Of a DNA stretch of 64,000 nucleotides, positions 25,886 through 33,670 are shown piece after piece. Each line of letters starts with the position of its first letter. Position 1 is the first letter of the stretch. The notes beneath the pieces are model-generated. The model was not told the DNA's origin and searched no databases. It saw nothing but the letters and a program-made list of their open reading frames with translations. This DNA comes from Acidimicrobiales bacterium (GTDB taxonomy: Bacteria > Actinomycetota > Acidimicrobiia > Acidimicrobiales > MedAcidi-G1), in the NCBI GenBank assembly GCA_022452035.1, contig JAKURV010000010.1, positions 1-64,000 on the forward strand, in the 5' to 3' direction. The translations under genes and the position numbers were made by a program.

Positions 25886-27598
25886 GTGGACGCCGCCCCC
25901 CGACGCCAACTCCGGGCGGTACTCCCCCTCGCCCTGGCCGTAGTAGCCCTGGCCGCCGTCCCGGCCCTGGCCGGTGCATTCGACGAGGAGATCGCTGCCC
26001 TCCGAGACGACATTGCCGACCACCACGACCTCATCGGCGACCAGGAAGACCTCATCGAGGACCACCACGACCTCATCGGCGACCAGGAAGACCTCATCGA
26101 GGACCACCACGATCGAATCGCCGAGCTGGAGGGCGATCTGGTTGATCTGGACCACCAGATTGCCGAGACCGACGAACTGATCGGCGACGAGGCCACTGAG
26201 CTGCGGATCCTGGAGGTGCGTCTCGAGCTGCTGGCCGACCGGTTCGCCCGGATCCTGACTTCCCGAGACGAGCCGGCCTTCCTCCATCGAACCATGGCGG
26301 TCGACGCCTACTTGCAGAACAACGAGCGGATGAACGCCGTGCTCACCCAATCGGCCCACCTCGCCAACGACGCCCTAGAGGGCGTTCGGGACCAGATAAT
26401 TTACGACTCGGTGATCGAGGAGGCCCAGAACCGCCTCGACCTCGTAGACGCTGAACTCCGGCTCGCCGCCGATTCGGTCCGGGGCCTCCATGCCCTGAAA
26501 GCGGAGGCCGAGCAACGGCGGGTCCAGGCCATGTCTTCTCGCTCCGCGACAGAGGACGCTAAGCCGGCCGTCCGGGAGGCCATCGGGCGGGTCTACGACG
26601 ACATCGCCGACGCCCGATCGACCATCGCCGACCTGGAGACCCGGATCCTGGAACAGGAGGCCCAGATCCCGGAACTGGAGGCCCAGATCCAGGAACTGGA
26701 AGCCCAAATCCAGGAATTTGAACGCCTGGACGTCACCCGGACGTGGGCTGGCCTACAGGGGAACGACATCCCACGGCCCGCCCTGGCCGTCAAAATCGAC
26801 AACGTGACTCGAGCCCACCCGCAGTCGGGGGTGAACCAAGCTGACGTCGTCTACGAGGAACTGGTGGAGGGTGGAGTGACGCGGCTGGTGGCCGTGTTCC
26901 AATCCACCTCTGCTGAGACGGTGGGACCGATCCGGTCGGCCCGGACGTCGGATCCGCAACTGCTGTCCGGCTTCGACCGGCCCCTGTTCGCCTACTCGGG
27001 AGCTAACCGGGGAACCCGTCAGGAACTGGCCACCTCGTCGATGGTCGACGTCGGTTACAGCGCCCTCACCGACGACTACTGGCGAGATAAGTCCCGTCGG
27101 CCGCCCCACAACCTCTACGTCTCGCCCGACACCCTCTGGGCCCACCACACCGACCGGACCGGGGTTCCCCCTGCACCGTTCCTTTACCGACATGTGGGCC
27201 AGGCTCATCACCCGGACGCCGAGGAAGCCGCCGGGGTGAACATCGACTTCGGCCTCACCGAGGTCGACTACGAGTGGGACGGCACCGGCTGGGCCCGCAC
27301 GCACGGTGGTAACCCCCACGTGGACCACTCCGGAACCCGGGTTGCGCCAGCCAACGTCGTGGTGCAGTTCATCTCCTATGGCTGGTCCAAAGCCGACTCC
27401 CGCTCCCCAGAGGCCCGTACCACAGGCTCGGGAGAGGCCTGGGTGTTCACCGACGGCCACGTAGTTCGAGGCCAGTGGAGCCGACCCGACGAGGCCCTCC
27501 CGGCCGTGTTCACAGCCGACGGGAAGCCCGTCCGGCTAACCCCGGGCAATACATGGGTCGCCCTTGCCAAGTCGGGAACCGCCGATTGGTGGGACTGA
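25886..27598 (+). CDS. Secreted coiled-coil protein with C-terminal DUF3048 (YerB-like)
   Basis: 570 aa, GTG start. Residues 1-30 are a signal peptide (AVLPLALAVVALAAVPALAGA). Residues 31-285 are almost all coiled coil, beginning with Asp/His-rich heptad-like repeats (HHDLIGDQEDLIED in tandem) and ending with EAQIPELEAQIQELEAQIQ. Residues ~300-570 are DUF3048: PALAVKIDNVTRAHPQSGVNQADVVYEELVEGG, VGPIRSAR and an extended beta region. DUF3048 proteins such as YerB are extracytoplasmic with unclear function. The long coiled coil resembles cell-wall hydrolase regulators (PcsB/RipA type) and suggests a cell-envelope role (inference). Confidence 0.85.
   Translation: MDAAPRRQLRAVLPLALAVVALAAVPALAGAFDEEIAALRDDIADHHDLIGDQEDLIEDHHDLIGDQEDLIEDHHDRIAELEGDLVDLDHQIAETDELIGDEATELRILEVRLELLADRFARILTSRDEPAFLHRTMAVDAYLQNNERMNAVLTQSAHLANDALEGVRDQIIYDSVIEEAQNRLDLVDAELRLAADSVRGLHALKAEAEQRRVQAMSSRSATEDAKPAVREAIGRVYDDIADARSTIADLETRILEQEAQIPELEAQIQELEAQIQEFERLDVTRTWAGLQGNDIPRPALAVKIDNVTRAHPQSGVNQADVVYEELVEGGVTRLVAVFQSTSAETVGPIRSARTSDPQLLSGFDRPLFAYSGANRGTRQELATSSMVDVGYSALTDDYWRDKSRRPPHNLYVSPDTLWAHHTDRTGVPPAPFLYRHVGQAHHPDAEEAAGVNIDFGLTEVDYEWDGTGWARTHGGNPHVDHSGTRVAPANVVVQFISYGWSKADSRSPEARTTGSGEAWVFTDGHVVRGQWSRPDEALPAVFTADGKPVRLTPGNTWVALAKSGTADWWD
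26018..26101 (+). repeat. Tandem 42-bp repeat in the coiled-coil region
   Basis: 26018-26059 and 26060-26101 are identical 42-bp units, each encoding 14 residues (DHHDLIGDQEDLIE), with a partial third unit after them. 14 residues equal four helical turns, so copy-number change keeps the coiled-coil register. Confidence 0.85.
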
Positions 27599-27638
27599 GC
27601 CCCGCCGAACCTCCAGGTCGGTTGGGTCAGGCCGGGGC
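27599..27638. terminator. Nested stem-loop between convergent DUF3048 gene and map
   Basis: Outer arms GCCCCG (27599-27604) and CGGGGC (27633-27638); inner hairpin CCGA-a-CC/GG-TCGG at 27605-27621. It starts right after the TGA of the upstream gene and runs into the end of map. No T-run. Confidence 0.4.
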
Positions 27639-28568
27639 GGCGACGGCGAACACGTCGGCCGGCACTGTGCCGTCCGCCGTCATCGTCAGCACTCGGATCC
27701 CGTCCTCGGTGACGAGCACCGTGTGCTCAAACTGGGCCGTTCGGCGACCATCCAAGGTGACCGCCGTCCAGTCGTCGTCCCATAGCCCGCACGCCGGATC
27801 TCCCAGGGTCAGCATGGGCTCGACGGTGAAGGTCATACCCGGAACCAGGATCGTCTGGGCACGCGGATCGTGGTAGTGCGGGATCTGCAGGCCGCTATGG
27901 AACTCGGTGCCAATTCCATGTCCGATGAACTCACGCACCACCCCCAGTCCGTGGCGGTTGGCGTGTCGTTCTATGGCCCGGCCGATGGCGTGGACTGGTT
28001 GCCCGGGCCCGGCCGCTGAGATCCCGAGTTCCATGGCGGCCCGGGTCTCAGCGATGAGACGCAGGTCGTGGTCGCTGACCTCGCCCACTGGAAAGGTGAC
28101 CGAGGTGTCCCCGTGGACGCCGTCCAGGTAGATGGTGACGTCAACGTTCACGATGTCGCCGTCGGCCAGCGGCCGACTGTCGGGTATCCCGTGGCAGATC
28201 ACCTCGTTGACTGAGGTACAGACCGACTTGGGGTAGCCGCGGTAGTTCAGTGGGCTGGGGTAGCCGCCGCGGGCCACCGTGGCTGCGTGCACGACCTCGT
28301 CCAGGTGGTCGGTAGTCACGCCGGGTACCACGTGGGGCCCCACCTCGAGCAGGATCCCAGCAGCTGCCTCACCGGCCCGACGCATCCGCTCCACCTCCTC
28401 GGGTGTACGCACTGACGACGAGGTCGACGGCCCGGGATCCCCGGAAAGGGCGTATGGGGGGCGTCCAATTCCGGCCGGTACAGGTCGGGTGGGGCTCTGG
28501 AGCCCCGGTCGGACCGGGGGTTCGGACCGGGGGACTAGGGGTGCTGGACGGCGCTTCCGCTTGGTCAC
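27627..28568 (-). CDS. map: Methionine aminopeptidase, type I with N-terminal extension
   Basis: 313 aa, GTG start. Removes the initiator Met. Metal ligands are visible: VNVDVTIYLDG and HGDTSVTFP (two Asp), GHGIGTEFHSG (His), FTVEPML and QFEHTVLV (two Glu). Residues 1-55 are a basic, Pro-rich extension (MTKRKRRPAP) as in mycobacterial MetAP1c. -10 TAGCAT lies six bases before the GTG. Confidence 0.95.
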   Translation of the reverse strand: MTKRKRRPAPLVPRSEPPVRPGLQSPTRPVPAGIGRPPYALSGDPGPSTSSSVRTPEEVERMRRAGEAAAGILLEVGPHVVPGVTTDHLDEVVHAATVARGGYPSPLNYRGYPKSVCTSVNEVICHGIPDSRPLADGDIVNVDVTIYLDGVHGDTSVTFPVGEVSDHDLRLIAETRAAMELGISAAGPGQPVHAIGRAIERHANRHGLGVVREFIGHGIGTEFHSGLQIPHYHDPRAQTILVPGMTFTVEPMLTLGDPACGLWDDDWTAVTLDGRRTAQFEHTVLVTEDGIRVLTMTADGTVPADVFAVAAPA

Positions 28569-28574
28569 CTGCCG

Positions 28575-28580
28575 ATGCTA
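28575..28580 (-). promoter_or_regulatory. -10 TAGCAT for map
   Basis: Six-base gap to GTG 28568, within the 43-bp maoC-map gap. Confidence 0.55.
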
Positions 28581-28611
28581 CCGGCGTCTGTCGTAGGGGG
28601 CCGCCGGACGG

Positions 28612-29067
28612 TCAGCGTAAGAAGCGGCTGACGCTGTCCACCACGCAGGCCGGACGATCGCTGCCCTCAACCTCCACGGTCACCCGGATCACGGCCTGGT
28701 AGCCCCCCGATACCTCGTCCACCGAAATCAGCTCCGCACCGCCCCGGACCCGCGAATCCACCAGGACGGGCGACGGAAACCGGACCTTCTCCGTTCCGTA
28801 GTTGATGCCCATGGAGATCCCGTCCACCCGGATCAGGTCGGGAAGCATCTTGTTGGTCAGCGAGAGGGTCAGGTAGCCGTGGGCGATGGTGGTGCCGAAC
28901 GGCCCGGCAGCGGCCCGTTCACGGTCCACGTGGATCCACTGGTGATCACCAGTGGCCTCAGCGAACAGGTCAATCCGGGTCTGGTCGACCTCCATCCAGT
29001 CGGTGTAGCCCAGGTGGGTTCCCACAGCGGCCGGTAGGTCATCGGGGCTATCAAAGACGGTGGGCAT
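28612..29067 (-). CDS. MaoC-family (R)-specific enoyl-CoA hydratase
   Basis: 151 aa from ATG 29067 with GGAGG four bases upstream. A hot-dog hydratase: ATGDHQWIHVD holds the catalytic Asp and His, and PFGTTIAHGYLTLSL is the conserved helix start. It should hydrate trans-2-enoyl-CoA to (R)-3-hydroxyacyl-CoA. The frame is open far upstream, but the RBS and family length support this start. Confidence 0.9.
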   Translation of the reverse strand: MPTVFDSPDDLPAAVGTHLGYTDWMEVDQTRIDLFAEATGDHQWIHVDRERAAAGPFGTTIAHGYLTLSLTNKMLPDLIRVDGISMGINYGTEKVRFPSPVLVDSRVRGGAELISVDEVSGGYQAVIRVTVEVEGSDRPACVVDSVSRFLR

Positions 29068-29182
29068 GGGTCCTCCGGTTGGTGGTCGGAATCGAAGGTC
29101 GGGCGGCGGTCCGTTGGTGGCGCCGACACTACGCTCCCGGTCAGCCGGAAGGCCCGGCGGGCCTTGTGACTCGGGAGGTGCC

Positions 29183-30091
29183 ATGGCTGCGTCGGGAAGC
29201 AGGAAGGCCATCATGGCCGCCCTGATCGCCAACTCCGGCATCGCCGTGGCCAAGTTCCTGGGGTTCCTGGTCACACAGTCGTCGGCCATGCTGGCCGAGG
29301 CCGTCCACTCGGTGGCCGACGTGTCGAACCAAGGCCTGCTCCTGCTCGGCGGCCGTCGGTCCCGCCGCGAACCCACTGCGACCCACCCGTTCGGGTACGG
29401 ACGGGAGCGCTACTTCTGGTCGTTCGTGGTCTCCGTAGTGCTGTTCTCGCTCGGTTCGGCCTTCGCCGTCTACGAAGGCATCGAGAAGGTCCGCCACCCT
29501 CACGAAATCCACAGCGTCGGCTTGGCGCTGGCCATCCTGGGCACCGGCATCGTTCTGGAGTCGTGGTCGTTCCGCACAGCCATTGTGGCGGCATCGCCGG
29601 AACGGCGAGGCCTGTCGTGGCGGAAGTTCATCCTTCAGACTCGCAACCCGGAGCTGCCCGTGATCCTGCTGGAAGACGCCGGGGCACTATTCGGTCTGGT
29701 AATCGCCGCAGCCTCCGTAAGTCTGTCGGCGGCCACCGACCAGCCCCGGTGGGACGGGGTGGGGACCATCCTCATCGGCCTGCTGTTGGGGGTCATCGCT
29801 GCCGTCTTGGCCCGGGAGATGAAGAGCCTCCTGATCGGCGAGTCGGCCGACGATGGCGACCGGAAAGCCATCCTTGCCGCCATCGGGGAGACCCCGGGCG
29901 TCTCGTCGGTGGTCCACCTCCGGACTCAGCACTTGGGTCCGGACGAGATCCTGGTCGGAGCACGGGTCGCCTTTGACCCCGGCCTTGACGTGGCCGCAGT
30001 GGCCGCCGCAGTGGATGAAGTTGAGGAGCGGGTCCGGGCCGTCGTACCGGCGGCCCACCCCATCTACGTCGAACCGGCGAATCCGGCGTAA
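29183..30091 (+). CDS. Cation diffusion facilitator, ZnT9-like subfamily
   Basis: 302 aa from ATG 29183 (GGGAGG before it). Five to six membrane helices and a C-terminal cytosolic domain. The TM2 metal motif is AEAVHSVADVSNQGLLL (HSxxD). In TM5 the usual HxxxD is replaced by LLEDAGALFGLV, as I recall for SLC30A9/ZnT9-like proteins. It should export Zn2+ or related divalent ions, or act as a modified transporter. Divergent from maoC. Confidence 0.88.
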   Translation: MAASGSRKAIMAALIANSGIAVAKFLGFLVTQSSAMLAEAVHSVADVSNQGLLLLGGRRSRREPTATHPFGYGRERYFWSFVVSVVLFSLGSAFAVYEGIEKVRHPHEIHSVGLALAILGTGIVLESWSFRTAIVAASPERRGLSWRKFILQTRNPELPVILLEDAGALFGLVIAAASVSLSAATDQPRWDGVGTILIGLLLGVIAAVLAREMKSLLIGESADDGDRKAILAAIGETPGVSSVVHLRTQHLGPDEILVGARVAFDPGLDVAAVAAAVDEVEERVRAVVPAAHPIYVEPANPA

Positions 30092-30112
30092 CGGCACCGC
30101 ACCTGCTGAAGC

Positions 30113-30832
30113 TCAGCCCACCGAGGCCCCCAGGATCCCTCCGATCCAGTAGGTGGCCATGCAGGCCCCCCCGGCCACCAGCATCTGGCGGATGGCCGTC
30201 CTGACCACCGAGCGCTCGGTGAGCCGGGCCAGCATTCCGCCGACGGTCGCCGTGGCACCGACCCCGAGAAGGGCTGACGCCCAGACGGCGCCCGTTCCCG
30301 ACCCTCCCAGCCAAGGGATCAGCGGCACGAAGGCCCCGAGGGCGAAGGCCAGGAAACTGGCCGTGGCCGCGGCCAGCGGGCTGCCCAGCTGGGTGGGGTC
30401 GACGCCCAGTTCCTCTCGGGCATGGACGTCGAGGGCCACCTCGGGATCCGACATCAGCTCAGCAGCTACCACCTTGGCCTGCTCGGGCGTTAGACCCCGT
30501 TCCACGTAGATAGCGGCCAGCTCGGCCGTCTCGGCCTCCGGGTTCTCGGCGATGGACGCCCGCTCGATGGCCAGCTCCCGTTCCACCAGCTCGGCCTGGG
30601 CCTTCAGCGACACGTACTCGCCAGCCGCCATGGAGATCGCCCCGGCCAGAAGACCTGTAACTCCGGCCACCCGGACGAAGGTGGGATCGGTGCTGGCACC
30701 TGCGATGCCCAAGATGAGGGCCACGTTGGAAACCAACCCGTCGCTCACCCCGAAGACGGCGGCCCGAGCCGTGCCGCCCTGAACGTTCCGATGTCTATGC
30801 ACCATCCCCGTGGGCCCGAGTCCTCCTGACAT
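30113..30832 (-). CDS. VIT1/CCC1-family iron/manganese transporter
   Basis: 239 aa, ATG start (an ATG nine codons later is possible). The family signature is present: ARAAVFGVSDGLVSNVALILG and LLAGAISMAAGEYVSLKAQ, then a Glu-rich cytosolic metal-binding domain (residues ~85-145) and three C-terminal helices. It moves Fe2+/Mn2+ out of the cytoplasm. It converges on the CDF transporter 21 bp away, so two metal exporters sit end to end. Confidence 0.9.
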   Translation of the reverse strand: MSGGLGPTGMVHRHRNVQGGTARAAVFGVSDGLVSNVALILGIAGASTDPTFVRVAGVTGLLAGAISMAAGEYVSLKAQAELVERELAIERASIAENPEAETAELAAIYVERGLTPEQAKVVAAELMSDPEVALDVHAREELGVDPTQLGSPLAAATASFLAFALGAFVPLIPWLGGSGTGAVWASALLGVGATATVGGMLARLTERSVVRTAIRQMLVAGGACMATYWIGGILGASVG

Positions 30833-30839
30833 GGCACCG

Positions 30840-30845
30840 ACCGTA
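30840..30845 (-). promoter_or_regulatory. -10 TACGGT for the VIT1-family gene
   Basis: Seven-base gap to ATG 30832. Confidence 0.5.
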
Positions 30846-30925
30846 GCGGGGCACCCGACTGCCGTCGGCCCTCTTCCCGGACCACGATCATGGACCGCTC
30901 CCCCGTCCCCTACTGTTCGGCGGAC

Positions 30926-32035
30926 ATGTCCACCCCTCTTTCCCCGCGTGCCCTGATCATCGGCGGGACCGGCCCCACCGGTCCAGCCATCGTGCGCGGG
31001 CTGGAAGAACGGGGCCTAAACGTCACGCTGTTCCACACGGGACGACACGAGGTGGACGAGGTGGCCCACGTCGAACACCTCCACGGAGACCCGTTCTCAG
31101 CCGAGGGGGTGGCTGCGGCCCTGACCGGACGCTCGTTCGACGTGGTGGTGGCCTGCTATGGGCGCCTACGAACCATCGCAGAGGTGCTATCCGGACGGTG
31201 CGACCGGTTCGTGAGCGTGGGTGGCACCCCGGCCTACCGGGGCTACTTCGACCCGACCCGGTTTGATCCCCCCGGCCTGCCCATCCCGACCGCCGAGAAC
31301 GCCCCACGGTCCAGCGAGGACGACGACGGCAAGAGCTACCGGGTGGCCCGCACCGAGGACCTCCTGTTCGAGTACCAGCCGTCGGCCATCCACCTCCGGT
31401 ACCCGTTCGTCTACGGCCCCCGGCAGATCGCCCCGTTGGACTGGTGCATCGTGCGACGGGTCTTAGACCGCCGCCCGGCCATCATCCTTCCCGAGGGGGG
31501 CCTGGCCGCCGAGACCCGGTCGTTCAGCGAGAACGCGGCGCACACTGTCCTGCTGGCCGTGGACCACTCGGACGCTGGTGGCCGGGCCTTCAATGTCGGC
31601 GACGAGGAGGCGCTCACCGCCGCCCAGCGGGTCCAGCTGATCTGCCGGGAGCTGGGACACGAGATGGAGATCGTGGGAATGCCTACAGACCTGGCCATAC
31701 CGGCCCGCCCGCTCATGATGCAGGACGAGCCGGGACACCGGATCCTGGACCTGTCAGCCACGCGGGACGTTCTCGGTTACCGGGATCTCGTTCCGGCCCG
31801 GGTGGCAACGGCCCAGTCGGCCCGCTGGCTGTCTGATAATCCGCTGAAGCCAGATGGGTCGGCTGAGCGGGTGCTGGAGGATCCATTCGACTACGACCGC
31901 GAGGACCACCTGCTGGACTGGTGGCGATCGGCCACCTCCGACCCGCCGAATCTGGACTACCCGGTCGAGCCGGGCTACGGCGTGTACTACAGCGGCCCGG
32001 GCACCAGTCGTCGACGTTCCGACACCCGCATCTGA
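30926..32035 (+). CDS. NAD-dependent epimerase/dehydratase-like protein
   Basis: 369 aa from ATG 30926. TACTGT at 30911-30916 is nine bases upstream. Residues 7-18 give the Rossmann motif ALIIGGTGPTGPAIV; SVGGTPAYRGYF and SYRVARTEDLLFEY occupy the catalytic region. The Tyr is followed by Arg rather than the usual Lys (YxxxR), which questions standard extended-SDR chemistry. YPFVYGPRQIAPLDW and the substrate domain follow. The substrate is unknown; no sugar or lipid cluster surrounds it. Confidence 0.82.
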   Translation: MSTPLSPRALIIGGTGPTGPAIVRGLEERGLNVTLFHTGRHEVDEVAHVEHLHGDPFSAEGVAAALTGRSFDVVVACYGRLRTIAEVLSGRCDRFVSVGGTPAYRGYFDPTRFDPPGLPIPTAENAPRSSEDDDGKSYRVARTEDLLFEYQPSAIHLRYPFVYGPRQIAPLDWCIVRRVLDRRPAIILPEGGLAAETRSFSENAAHTVLLAVDHSDAGGRAFNVGDEEALTAAQRVQLICRELGHEMEIVGMPTDLAIPARPLMMQDEPGHRILDLSATRDVLGYRDLVPARVATAQSARWLSDNPLKPDGSAERVLEDPFDYDREDHLLDWWRSATSDPPNLDYPVEPGYGVYYSGPGTSRRRSDTRI

Positions 32036-32051
32036 CCCCTGAGGGGCGCTG

Positions 32052-32960
32052 TCAGGATCCAGCCCTGGTGGTCAGCCAGGCTCCGGCGACCAGCACGACG
32101 GCACCGGCGACCTCCCATGGGCCCAGGACCTCGCCCAGCACCCCGACTCCCAGCACGGCGGCCACCACCGGGATCACGTAGGTCACGGCCGACATACGGA
32201 CCGGTCCGACCCGGCCGATCAGGGTGGCAGCAGCGACGTAGGCGATCCCGGTGCCCCCCACCCCGACGGCCACGTTGGCGGCTGCCGCCGACCATGTGAA
32301 CGACGACCGGGCCAGGCCGAACAGGCCCCACGGTGTGGTGGCTACAGCGGCGACGCCCAGGACTCGTATCAGTACGGCCGGCGAGCCGTACCGCCGTTGG
32401 AGGGGCCCAGCGATGTTCGCCGCCACGCCGTAGCAGCTGACGGCCAGCACCACCAGGACGACACCCACCGCTCCGGTGTCTCCCATGCTCGCAGTAGACA
32501 AACCGATCATGAGCATGCCCAGGATGCCCACAACCACCCCGGCCACCTGGACCCGGTGGGTGGACACCCCGAACAGGACCGCCCCGGCCACCAGGGTCAT
32601 GACCGGCATACCGCTGTTCAACATCCCGGTGACTGAGGAGTCAATCCAGGTCTGGGCCAGGGGGAAAAGGCTGAGTGGAAGGGCCATCCAGAGGATGCCC
32701 AGCAGGGCGATGGCGGGCCGGTCGGCTGCGTCCACCGGCCGACGGGCCGACGGGACGAGCGCCAGGAAGCACAGGCCCAGCACGGGGCGGAGCCAGGCCA
32801 CCAGGCCGGGATGCTCGGCCTCCAGAGCTACCTCCATGAACAGGAACGACGACCCCCAGATTCCAGCTGCGGTGCACATCAGCAGCCAGTCGAAGGCCGC
32901 CATCGGCGACTCCCCGGCCCCGACCTCCCCGGGACCGGTCGGCGGTCCGGCCTCGTTCAT
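32052..32960 (-). CDS. EamA/DMT-family exporter
   Basis: 302 aa, ATG start. Ten hydrophobic helices in two EamA repeats; the first opens with AAGIWGSSFLFMEVAL, the second near VLVVLAVSCYGVAANI. Substrate unknown (often amino acids or metabolites). -10 TAGCGT lies six bases upstream. Confidence 0.88.
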   Translation of the reverse strand: MNEAGPPTGPGEVGAGESPMAAFDWLLMCTAAGIWGSSFLFMEVALEAEHPGLVAWLRPVLGLCFLALVPSARRPVDAADRPAIALLGILWMALPLSLFPLAQTWIDSSVTGMLNSGMPVMTLVAGAVLFGVSTHRVQVAGVVVGILGMLMIGLSTASMGDTGAVGVVLVVLAVSCYGVAANIAGPLQRRYGSPAVLIRVLGVAAVATTPWGLFGLARSSFTWSAAAANVAVGVGGTGIAYVAAATLIGRVGPVRMSAVTYVIPVVAAVLGVGVLGEVLGPWEVAGAVVLVAGAWLTTRAGS

Positions 32961-32966
32961 CGCCGC

Positions 32967-32972
32967 ACGCTA
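32967..32972 (-). promoter_or_regulatory. -10 TAGCGT for the EamA gene
   Basis: Six-base gap to ATG 32960. Confidence 0.55.
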
Positions 32973-33009
32973 CCGGCGGCCCCGGACTGGCATCCCGGTT
33001 GGAGACGGC

Positions 33010-33666
33010 TCAACTGGCGGTCGGGAATAGGGCCCGGAGGAGGGCGACGGCCACTCCCACCCCGACCACCTGCATGAGAATGAACATTGGCGCACAGGTC
33101 GGGTCGATACCAGCGAACGTGTCCGAGAGGGTCCGCCCGATGGTGACCGCCGGGTTGGCGAAGCTTGTGGAGGAAGTGAAGTAGTAGGCCCCTCCGATGT
33201 AGGCCCCAACCACGTAAGGAAGGTGGGCTGTGCGGGAGGTGCAAACGAGGCTGAATACCACGAGCAGGAGGCCCACGGTGGCCACCACCTCGCCCAGCCA
33301 AAGGGGTCCGCCGGTCCGACTGGTCGTGGACCAGTCCACGGCCGGTAGGTCGAACATCAGGTTGGCCAATACTGTTCCGGCGACCGCCCCAACCACCTGG
33401 GCGATGATCATGAACGGGACGTCACGGCCGGCCCGGTGCCCGAGTGCCCAGGCGGCCAGGGTGACCGCCGGGTTGAAGTCAGCTGAGATGGTGCCGAAGA
33501 CGGCGATCACGGCGATTAGGACGCAGGCGGTAGCCACCGCGTTCTGGAACAGTTGGAGGCCCTCGTCGGTGGGGCTGAGCCGGGCGGCCATGATTCCCGA
33601 CCCGACCACCCCGACCAGTAAGAAGAGGGTCCCGGTCCCCTCAGCCAGTAGGCGCCGGGCGCTCAC
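33010..33666 (-). CDS. Aquaporin-family channel (MIP, arsenic-operon type)
   Basis: 218 aa from GTG 33666, four bases after the cimA stop; longer starts would run deep into cimA. Six helices with both NPA motifs, DFNPAVTLAAW (65-67) and SFANPAVTIGRTLSDTFAGI (171-173). The sequence style (GSGIMAARLS, NPAVTIGRTLSDTFAGI) is that of MIPs found in ars operons, but here it is the last gene of the branched-chain amino acid array. It may conduct small neutral solutes such as water, glycerol or arsenite. Confidence 0.88.
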   Translation of the reverse strand: MSARRLLAEGTGTLFLLVGVVGSGIMAARLSPTDEGLQLFQNAVATACVLIAVIAVFGTISADFNPAVTLAAWALGHRAGRDVPFMIIAQVVGAVAGTVLANLMFDLPAVDWSTTSRTGGPLWLGEVVATVGLLLVVFSLVCTSRTAHLPYVVGAYIGGAYYFTSSTSFANPAVTIGRTLSDTFAGIDPTCAPMFILMQVVGVGVAVALLRALFPTAS

Positions 33667-33670
33667 CTGC

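Noticed and set aside
26018-26101. 42-bp repeat as CRISPR or mobile element
   Set aside because: The units are adjacent, in frame and encode a coiled-coil heptad-type repeat.
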